A model generated the notes under the pieces. That model was given only the letters and a program-made list of their open reading frames with translations, searched no databases and was not told the origin of the DNA. The translations under genes were made by a program, and so were the position numbers. 5,730 bases of DNA, from NCBI GenBank assembly GCA_018260275.1, contig JAGLBK010000169.1, forward strand, positions 1 through 5,730, in the 5' to 3' direction. Source of the DNA: Deinococcus sp. (GTDB taxonomy: Bacteria > Deinococcota > Deinococci > Deinococcales > Deinococcaceae). Below are positions 1 to 5,730 of the stretch, piece by piece (within the stretch, counting starts at the first letter, position 1; each line of letters opens with the position of its first letter).

Positions 1-756
1 CTGGGCCTGTATCTGGCGAATCAGGGCCACAAAGTCGCGGTGCTGGCGGTGGACCCCAGCAGCGCCCGCACCGGCGGCAGCATCATGGGCGACAAGACCC
101 GGATGCCGCAGCTCACGGTGCATCCGAACGCCTTTATCCGTCCCAGTCCCAGCGGCGGCACGCTGGGGGGCGTGTCGCGCCGCACCCGCGAAACGATCAC
201 GCTGTGCGAGGCGGCGGGCTACGACGTGATTCTGGTCGAGACGGTGGGCGTCGGGCAATCCGAAACCCATGTGGCGGCCATGACCGACCTGTTCGTGCTG
301 CTGACCCTGCCCAACGCGGGCGACGAGTTGCAGGGCATCAAGCGCGGCATCATGGAACTGGCCGACCTGTGTGTGGTCAACAAGGCCGATCTGGACCCCA
401 GGGCCGCCACCCGCGCCCAGACCGAACTGCGCACCGCCCTGACCTTGCTGACCCCGCACGACGCCCCGTGGCGGCCCCAGGCGCTCAGGGCCTCGGCGCT
501 GACGGGTGAAGGCATTGCCGAGCTGTGGGCCAAAGTGCAGGAGTATGCCCAGTCCACCGATCTGGCCGAAAAACGCCGTTACCAGACCGCCGTGTGGTTC
601 GACGAACTGCTGCGCGAGGCGGCCTGGCGGGCTTTTCAGGCCGGGGTGGACGCTTCGGAACTTCGCCGCCTGCGGGCCGAGGTGCAGGCCGGGAAAATCA
701 CGGCGGTGCAGGGGGTCCGGTCACTGCTCAGGGAAACAGCATTCGCCGCAGAATGA
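1..756 (+). CDS. meaB: Methylmalonyl-CoA mutase-associated GTPase MeaB (ArgK family), 5' end missing
   Basis: G3E-family P-loop GTPase that protects and gates adenosylcobalamin loading of methylmalonyl-CoA mutase in the cytoplasm (known of the family). The reading frame is open from base 1, so the start and the Walker A/G1 loop lie upstream; 251 codons are visible, against about 310-330 residues for complete MeaB proteins. Numbering from the first visible codon, one sees VDPSS (17-21), GGSIMGDKTRM (25-35), the G3-type segment ETVGVGQSE (80-88), the G4 guanine-specificity motif NKAD (127-130) and the G5 segment SALTGEG (165-171). A helical C-terminal tail of the kind used for dimerisation follows. 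The GTG at 40 is internal and should not be taken as the start. The last 29 bp overlap the 3' end of the convergent nadM gene. The mutase genes expected nearby are not in the window. ArgK is an older name for the same family. Confidence 0.93.
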   Translation: MGLYLANQGHKVAVLAVDPSSARTGGSIMGDKTRMPQLTVHPNAFIRPSPSGGTLGGVSRRTRETITLCEAAGYDVILVETVGVGQSETHVAAMTDLFVLLTLPNAGDELQGIKRGIMELADLCVVNKADLDPRAATRAQTELRTALTLLTPHDAPWRPQALRASALTGEGIAELWAKVQEYAQSTDLAEKRRYQTAVWFDELLREAAWRAFQAGVDASELRRLRAEVQAGKITAVQGVRSLLRETAFAAE

Positions 757-1651
757 CGTGATGGTCCTCGAAAAAGCGGTGGGGGCGACCGAGGGCCAGG
801 TGCAGCGGTATGGGGGTGCCTCCGCCCGGCTGCTGCACGACCCGCGCCGCCGTGGGCCACACCAGCGAACGCGAGGGATGATCGAAAATGCGGGCGGGAG
901 CGGGGGCTGCCTCGCCTTCTTGGAAATCATGTAAGTCGCCTGCGGCCAGCAAGTGCCCCGGCAGTTCCCACAGGCCGTTCCCCACCGGGTCGCGGCGGCG
1001 ATTGAGCCACACCTGCCCCCCGCTGACGTGCAGAAAACGTACCTCCTGCAAGGCGGGCGGGCTGGCCTGTTTTTTGAGGGCCTCACGCCGGGCCAGCACC
1101 GCGAAATGTTCTGTTTGCAGGCGGCGAAAAGTGCGCGTTTGCCGGAAAGCTTCCAGAAAATCTCGCACTGCTGCAGGAAGCTGTCTCAGTGGGCGTTCCT
1201 CGAAGTAGGCGGCGCGGAGGTCGGTGGCACTCAGGCCGGGCGTGACCGGGCCAGGTTCGACCTGCCACTCGGGAAACCAGTGCAGGTAGCTGCTGCTGGC
1301 GTCCTTGTCGAAGCCGACCAGCACGGCGTTTGGTGTACCCACTCGCTCGCGCACCTGACCCGCCCACAGCGTCATGTCGAATTCGTCGGGCAGGGGCCGC
1401 AGGCGCACGCGGCGCAGGTCCACCCCTTCGGCCTGAAGTGCGACGCGGATCATGCGGGCGCGTTCGGGGGTCGTCCAGGGGTTTTTCATACTGCGGGCCA
1501 GATTGGCGCTGCCGGGCAGCACGGTCAGCCGGGCGTGGCGTTCCAGGGCGCTGAGCATGGTGTGCAGATGGGCGTCGTGCAGCGGCTCGAAGCGTCCAAT
1601 GTACACAGCGGTTTGCGGACCATGCGGCGGGACGGTCGGCGGGTCGGGCAT
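728..1651 (-). CDS. nadM: NadM-type NMN adenylyltransferase with degenerate C-terminal Nudix domain
   Basis: 307 residues. The N-terminal part is a nucleotidyltransferase that joins nicotinamide (or nicotinate) mononucleotide to ATP, giving NAD (or NaAD). Seen: YIGRFEPLHDAH (17-28, the HxGH region, here HDAH), KNPWTTPERARMI (56-68), LVGFDKDASSSYLHWFPEW (111-129) and SATDLR (141-146, the ISSTxxR-type ATP motif). The C-terminal part matches bifunctional NadM-Nudix proteins (Synechocystis slr0787, Francisella NadM) at GLWELPG (226-232), IFDHPSRSL (255-263) and FFEDHHVI (293-300). The Nudix box GX5EX7REUXEEXGU that should lie between LPG and FDHP is absent, and the protein is shorter than the roughly 340-350 residues usual for the fusion. 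ADP-ribose hydrolysis is therefore probably lost (inference). ATG 1651 begins 2 nt after the pncB stop. An in-frame GTG at 1657-1655 would overlap that stop as GTGA. Neither start has a clear Shine-Dalgarno, so coupling to pncB translation is likely. The frame is open further upstream inside pncB, but that extension has no family similarity. Confidence 0.87.
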   Translation of the reverse strand: MPDPPTVPPHGPQTAVYIGRFEPLHDAHLHTMLSALERHARLTVLPGSANLARSMKNPWTTPERARMIRVALQAEGVDLRRVRLRPLPDEFDMTLWAGQVRERVGTPNAVLVGFDKDASSSYLHWFPEWQVEPGPVTPGLSATDLRAAYFEERPLRQLPAAVRDFLEAFRQTRTFRRLQTEHFAVLARREALKKQASPPALQEVRFLHVSGGQVWLNRRRDPVGNGLWELPGHLLAAGDLHDFQEGEAAPAPARIFDHPSRSLVWPTAARVVQQPGGGTPIPLHLALGRPHRFFEDHHVILRRMLFP

Positions 1652-1653
1652 TC

Positions 1654-3102
1654 TCACAGCCCGTGGCGTTCGCGTAGTTCGCTCACCAGCGCGTCGCGGT
1701 GTTCCTGGAGCGGGCGGCTGAGGCTGACACGGTAGATGTGCGGGTTGAGCAGGCGCAGGGTGCCGCTGGGCAGGTGCGCCAGTTCGTGGGCGGCGCGGGC
1801 CTGGACTTCGGCCAGCGTCTCGCGCGGCTGGGTTCGCAGGCCCAAGTCCATCACGACCTGCCGGGCATCGTGCCACACCAGATCGGGGTTGATACGGGCC
1901 GAGCGCAGCGGGTTGCTGGGGTCGCTGACGCGCTCGCCGGGCAGCGGGCTGTGGTCGGCTTCGTGCGCGACCACGTCCCAGACGGTCTGTCCCTCCGGGT
2001 CGGTCGCGCGGAACACCCGTTTGACGCCCGGAATACTGGACTTGCTGGGGTCGCCGGTCAGTTTCATCTTGTCGGTGCCGCCCAGCGAGACCAGTTTGTA
2101 CACGCCGCCCAGTGCCCCGCCGCCGTCGCCGCCGCCCGTCGCCAGCTGGGTGCCGATGCCGTACACGTCGATGCGCCCACCCTCGCGGATGACCGATTCG
2201 ATCACGAACTCGCTCAGGTCGTTACTCGCCACGATTTTGACGTCCGGAAATCCGGCCTCGTCGAGCGCCTGACGCACCCGCGCCGACAGGTACGCGAGGT
2301 CGCCGCTGTCGAGCCGCACACCCTGAAGCTCGTGGCCCTTCTCGCGCAGCTCCCTGGCGACGGTCAGCGCGTTGGGCAGCCCGCTTTCCAGCGTGTCGAA
2401 GGTGTCGAGCAGCAGCGTACTGGAATCCGGGAACATCTCGGCGTAGGCCCGGAAGGCGTCCAGCTCGGACGCAAAGCTCTCGACCCAGGCGTGGGCGTGC
2501 GTGCCGGTCACGGGCAGGCCGTAGCGCTGCGCCGCCTCGACGTTGCTGGTGCCCCTGGCCCCCCCGACCACCGAGGCGCGGGCCGCTCCCAGTGCGCCGT
2601 CTGGTCCCTGCGCCCGCCGCGCCCCGAATTCGACGATGGTGCCCTTGTGTTCGCCCCCCTGCGCCGCCGTCACGCAGCGGGCCGCTTTGGTGGCAATGAG
2701 GGTCTGAAAGTTGAGCACGTTGAGCAGGGCCGTCTCGACCAGCTGGGCTTCCCACAGCGGCCCCTGTACGCTCAGCAGCGGTTCGGACGGGAAGACCGCG
2801 CTGCCTTCCGGGAACGCCGTGACCTTGCAGGTAAAGCGCCAGCCGCGCAGGGCGTCCAGAAATTCGGGCCGGAACTGGCCCAGCGACTTCAGGTAAGCGA
2901 GGTCGGTTTCCGAAAATTTCAGGCCCTCCAGGTAGTTCAGCGCTACATCCAGCCCCGCCCAGACCGCGTAGCCGCCCTGAAACGGGTTGCGGCGGTAGTA
3001 CAGGTCGAAGACGGCTTCCTGCTGGTGCAGGCCGTACAGAAAGTAGCCCTGCATCATGGTCAGCTGGTACAGGTCGGTAAACAGAATGGGCGGAATGGTC
3101 AT
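1654..3102 (-). CDS. pncB: Nicotinate phosphoribosyltransferase
   Basis: Cytoplasmic enzyme of the Preiss-Handler pathway: nicotinate plus PRPP, with ATP hydrolysis, gives nicotinate mononucleotide and pyrophosphate. It has 482 residues, normal for the longer bacterial form. Visible motifs in order: TDLYQLTM near the N-terminus (9-16), EFGARRAQGPDGALGAARA (158-176), GTSNVEAAQRYGLPVTGTHAHAW (184-206) carrying the expected phospho-histidine (probably H204), LLDTFDT (231-237), VRLDSGDL (262-269), VASNDLSE (291-298), YGIGTQL (314-320) and LGGVYKLV (331-338). These set the type II phosphoribosyltransferase fold and its PRPP site. ATG 3102 is supported by AGGAG eight bases upstream. The gene lies 2 nt before nadM, so the two are almost surely cotranscribed, and 256 bp after the transporter gene, where a 203-bp element is inserted. 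A glycine-rich run (323-329) follows GTQLAT; it looks like a loop and does not disturb the core. Confidence 0.96.
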   Translation of the reverse strand: MTIPPILFTDLYQLTMMQGYFLYGLHQQEAVFDLYYRRNPFQGGYAVWAGLDVALNYLEGLKFSETDLAYLKSLGQFRPEFLDALRGWRFTCKVTAFPEGSAVFPSEPLLSVQGPLWEAQLVETALLNVLNFQTLIATKAARCVTAAQGGEHKGTIVEFGARRAQGPDGALGAARASVVGGARGTSNVEAAQRYGLPVTGTHAHAWVESFASELDAFRAYAEMFPDSSTLLLDTFDTLESGLPNALTVARELREKGHELQGVRLDSGDLAYLSARVRQALDEAGFPDVKIVASNDLSEFVIESVIREGGRIDVYGIGTQLATGGGDGGGALGGVYKLVSLGGTDKMKLTGDPSKSSIPGVKRVFRATDPEGQTVWDVVAHEADHSPLPGERVSDPSNPLRSARINPDLVWHDARQVVMDLGLRTQPRETLAEVQARAAHELAHLPSGTLRLLNPHIYRVSLSRPLQEHRDALVSELRERHGL

Positions 3103-3110
3103 GCGGCAGT

Positions 3111-3115
3111 CTCCT
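3111..3115 (-). promoter_or_regulatory. Shine-Dalgarno of pncB
   Basis: On the minus strand this reads AGGAG, eight bases before ATG 3102. It is the only strong ribosome-binding site next to a start codon in the window and fixes the pncB start. The transporter, nadM and PIN genes all lack a clear one. Confidence 0.8.
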
Positions 3116-3135
3116 GTATTTGGTTTGCGATTGAA

Positions 3136-3139
3136 AGGT
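3136..3139. repeat. Target-site duplication, left copy (AGGT)
   Basis: AGGT directly abuts the outer end of the left terminal inverted repeat and is repeated exactly at 3343-3346 on the other side. A perfect 4-bp direct repeat flanking the inverted repeats is the footprint of transposition. It lies 33 bp before the pncB start. Confidence 0.75.
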
Positions 3140-3152
3140 CAGAACTTACGCG
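3140..3152 (+). repeat. Left terminal inverted repeat
   Basis: CAGAACTTACGCG. Its reverse complement recurs at 3330-3342 with one mismatch (the fourth base from the outer end: A here, G in the other arm read inwards). Confidence 0.75.
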
Positions 3153-3153
3153 T

Positions 3154-3181
3154 TATTTATTTGTCCTCTGAAGATCAAAAA
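3154..3181 (-). promoter_or_regulatory. Possible pncB promoter inside the inserted element
   Basis: On the minus strand TTTTTG (3181-3176) and TAAATA (3159-3154) are separated by 16 bp and point out of the element towards pncB, about 50 bp before its ATG. The -10-like hexamer is reasonable and the -35 is poor. The area is AT-rich, so a chance match is quite possible. If real, the insertion supplies pncB-nadM with its own promoter. Confidence 0.25.
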
Positions 3182-3329
3182 TAGTTTTCCCGCGCTGAGA
3201 CGGCTTCGCCGCCCACCCCCCTCGCTGTGCGCTCTGCGAGTCCCAGCCTCTCACGGTGCGAGCTGTACCAGTCCCACGCAAGGAGGGAGGAGCTAAAAAC
3301 AGCGTACCGGACGCGATCTGATTTTATTT

Positions 3330-3342
3330 CGCGTAAGTCCTG
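3330..3342 (-). repeat. Right terminal inverted repeat
   Basis: CGCGTAAGTCCTG on the plus strand; read inwards it is CAGGACTTACGCG. It is the partner of 3140-3152 and is followed at once by the second AGGT. Confidence 0.75.
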
Positions 3343-3346
3343 AGGT
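3343..3346. repeat. Target-site duplication, right copy (AGGT)
   Basis: Exact copy of the AGGT at 3136-3139, next to the outer end of the right inverted repeat and 12 bp beyond the transporter stop codon, so the insertion spared both coding sequences. Confidence 0.75.
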
Positions 3347-3358
3347 TCTGCGGGCCGC

Positions 3359-4741
<1,383 letters not shown>

Positions 4742-4751
4742 GGTGCTGCTC

Positions 4752-4757
4752 AGTGTA
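4752..4757 (-). promoter_or_regulatory. -10 element of the transporter gene (leaderless type)
   Basis: On the minus strand TACACT lies 10 bp before ATG 4741. It fits TANNNT, and the missing ribosome-binding site fits transcription starting at or just before the start codon, as is common in Deinococcus. No convincing -35 was found 16-18 bp further upstream. Confidence 0.45.
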
Positions 4758-4867
4758 AAGGCAGTGCAAAGAGCAGGGGCGTCGCGGCGCCAAGCCGTGG
4801 TCAGGATTTACGGTACGCCGGGCCGCCAGGAAGTTCGGAGCGGATGAGAGCAACTGTGCCGGTAACG

Positions 4868-4889
4868 CGGCCAGCCAAGTTTTGGGCCG
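4868..4889. repeat. Inverted repeat in the divergent promoter region
   Basis: CGGCC (4868-4872) and GGCCG (4885-4889) form a dyad with a 12-bp gap. The arms are short and GC-rich, so chance is possible. It has the same 12-bp gap as the dyad at 4898-4921. Confidence 0.25.
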
Positions 4890-4897
4890 GGCTAAGT

Positions 4898-4921
4898 CAC
4901 CGGCTGGGCTGACTTCCGGTG
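4898..4921. promoter_or_regulatory. 6-bp dyad around the -35 of the PIN gene, possible operator
   Basis: CACCGG (4898-4903) and CCGGTG (4916-4921) are perfect inverted arms separated by 12 bp that contain the -35-like CTGACT. The position would let a dimeric regulator block RNA polymerase. Function is inferred from position only. Confidence 0.35.
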
Positions 4922-4938
4922 GGGGCAGCGAGTAGACT
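4909..4938 (+). promoter_or_regulatory. Promoter of the PIN-domain gene (leaderless type)
   Basis: CTGACT (4909-4914) and TAGACT (4933-4938) are spaced by 18 bp; each matches 4 of 6 bases of the sigma-70 consensus. The -10 ends 9 bp before ATG 4948 and no Shine-Dalgarno is present, so a leaderless mRNA is likely. Confidence 0.5.
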
Positions 4939-4947
4939 ACGGCCAGA

Positions 4948-5730
4948 ATGCTGGCTTTTCGACTTGCGATGATGTTGCTGGGACTGCTGCTCGGGTACTG
5001 TGCTGGAGGTATTCTGGCGGCCAGCGGCATGCCGGATACCGCAAGGCTCAATACCGTCAGTCTGATGCTGGCCGCTATGCTCACGGGGCTTTTGCTCGCG
5101 CCACGCGCGGAGAAATACGTTCTGAAGCAGTACGCTGTTGCCAAAGCCTGGTATGAAACGCTGGCTCCTGCCAAGGTAGCGGCCGCCACCTTCGGGCTGA
5201 TCGTGGCGCTGCTGCTCAGTGTGCTGCTCGGCAACCTGCTGCGGGCGCTGCCCATCTACTCGTGGTGGCTGAACGTGGGCGTGACCGTGCTGCTGGCCGC
5301 CTTTTTCATCACCTTCGCCATGCGAAACGCTGACGCGTTCGGGGCGCTCACGTTTGCCCAGGTCAAGCTCAAGCCCGGCGGTAAAATTCTCGACAGCAAC
5401 GTCATCATCGATGGCCGCATTCTGGACCTCGCCAAGACTGGCTTTATCGACGGCGAACTGATCGTGCCTGCCTTCATTCTGCGTGAACTCCAGACCCTCA
5501 GCGACCACGCCGACCCCCAGAAGCGCACGCGCGGCAAGCGGGGCCTCAGCGTTCTGGAAGACCTGCGTGAAGTGCATCCTATTCGCATCGAGGACTGGGA
5601 CGATGCCAACTTGCTGACCACGGACGATAAGCTTATCCGGCTGGCCCGCGAAACCGGGGCCAAGTTGCTGACCAACGACGGCAACCTCAGCAAAATTGCC
5701 AAGCTGCACGACATCCGGGTGCTCAGCATC
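4948..5730 (+). CDS. Membrane-anchored PIN/TRAM-type ribonuclease (YacL-like), 3' end missing
   Basis: 261 codons are visible and the frame is open to the window end. Residues about 1-25, 36-52, 78-100 and 106-125 form four hydrophobic helices with short loops. A cytoplasmic PIN domain begins at KILDSNVIIDGRI (146-158). The acidic metal-binding residues are visible: D149, E180 in LRELQ, D226/D227 in TTDDKLI and D244 in LTNDGNL. TGFIDGELIVPAFILRELQ (164-182) and DPQKRTRGKRGLSVLEDL (189-206) are typical of the YacL/PilT-like group. In that family the PIN domain is followed by a TRAM nucleic-acid-binding domain, which would lie beyond the window. The likely role is Mg2+-dependent RNA cleavage at the membrane; cellular substrates are poorly known. 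ATG 4948 was chosen because the first helix starts there and a TAGACT -10 lies just upstream; in-frame ATGs at codons 8 and 9 would cut into the first helix. It is divergent from the transporter gene, with no evident functional link. Confidence 0.9.
   Translation, partial: MLAFRLAMMLLGLLLGYCAGGILAASGMPDTARLNTVSLMLAAMLTGLLLAPRAEKYVLKQYAVAKAWYETLAPAKVAAATFGLIVALLLSVLLGNLLRALPIYSWWLNVGVTVLLAAFFITFAMRNADAFGALTFAQVKLKPGGKILDSNVIIDGRILDLAKTGFIDGELIVPAFILRELQTLSDHADPQKRTRGKRGLSVLEDLREVHPIRIEDWDDANLLTTDDKLIRLARETGAKLLTNDGNLSKIAKLHDIRVLSI

Larger units (their letters stand above)
3140..3342. mobile_element. MITE-like non-autonomous element, 203 bp
   Basis: The element is bounded by the imperfect inverted repeats CAGAACTTACGCG (3140-3152) and CGCGTAAGTCCTG (3330-3342), which match at 12 of 13 positions, and by a perfect AGGT duplication. 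It is far too short for a transposase and has no credible reading frame, so it must be moved in trans by an insertion sequence with matching ends. Both termini are followed by AT-rich stretches while the middle is GC-rich. Internal features are a short hairpin CGGC-TTC-GCCG (3201-3211), a spaced inverted pair CTCGC/GCGAG (3221-3225 and 3236-3240) and a purine tract AGGAGGGAGGAG (3281-3292). A 4-bp duplication fits several DDE families such as parts of IS5 or IS701; I cannot assign the family from sequence alone. The element sits between the transporter gene and pncB. Confidence 0.75.

Noticed and set aside
1652..1876. N-terminal extension of nadM by 75 residues into pncB
   Set aside because: The extension is Pro/Arg/Ala-rich shadow of the pncB frame and has no family similarity; NadM proteins begin shortly before the YIGRF motif.
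3139..3163. Radiation/desiccation response motif of Deinococcus upstream of pncB
   Set aside because: The AT-rich palindrome-like stretch lacks the TTATG...CATAA arms, and it is explained by the end of the inserted element.
1699..3171. Long plus-strand frame of 490 codons opposite pncB
   Set aside because: It is antisense to a clear pncB, has composition typical of the complement of a GC-rich gene, and shows no recognisable motif.
3176..3211. Rho-independent terminator between the transporter and pncB
   Set aside because: On the minus strand the CGGC-GAA-GCCG hairpin is not directly followed by a U-run; the run of T lies about 20 bases further on with unpaired sequence between.
4897..5729. 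Two minus-strand frames opposite the PIN gene
   Set aside because: The plus-strand frame encodes a clear four-helix plus PIN-domain protein; the opposing frames have no motifs.

Overview
The window is GC-rich bacterial DNA and most resembles Deinococcus. The evidence is high GC, a membrane-anchored PIN/TRAM-type nuclease gene, a TANNNT -10-like hexamer 9-10 nt before two start codons (the leaderless-mRNA arrangement described in Deinococcus), and a small non-coding transposable element. The genus is an inference from these traits, not from a database match.

Layout. Positions 1-756 (+) hold the 3' part of meaB, the GTPase chaperone of methylmalonyl-CoA mutase. It converges on, and overlaps by 29 bp, a three-gene minus-strand cluster read from right to left. 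That cluster is an SV2/NiaP-like MFS transporter (4741-3359), nicotinate phosphoribosyltransferase pncB (3102-1654), and a NadM-type NMN adenylyltransferase fused to a C-terminal Nudix-like domain (1651-728). Together they read as a niacin-to-NAD salvage route: uptake of nicotinate, conversion to the mononucleotide, then adenylylation. A 206-bp divergent promoter region (4742-4947) separates the cluster from a plus-strand gene at 4948 that runs off the window. That gene encodes four membrane helices followed by a PIN nuclease domain of the YacL type.

The most unusual points are as follows. (1) A 203-bp MITE-like element (3140-3342) has 13-bp terminal inverted repeats (12/13 identical) and a perfect 4-bp target duplication (AGGT). 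It sits exactly between the transporter gene and pncB; removing it restores a 49-bp gap, so it seems to have split a former tight operon. (2) The C-terminal Nudix domain of the NadM protein has lost the whole Nudix box while keeping flanking family motifs, so it looks like a catalytically dead pseudo-Nudix domain. (3) The nucleotidyltransferase signature of the same protein reads HDAH instead of HxGH. (4) Both divergent genes appear to have leaderless promoters, and a 6-bp dyad brackets one -35 region. No CRISPR array, tRNA, rRNA or phage gene was seen.
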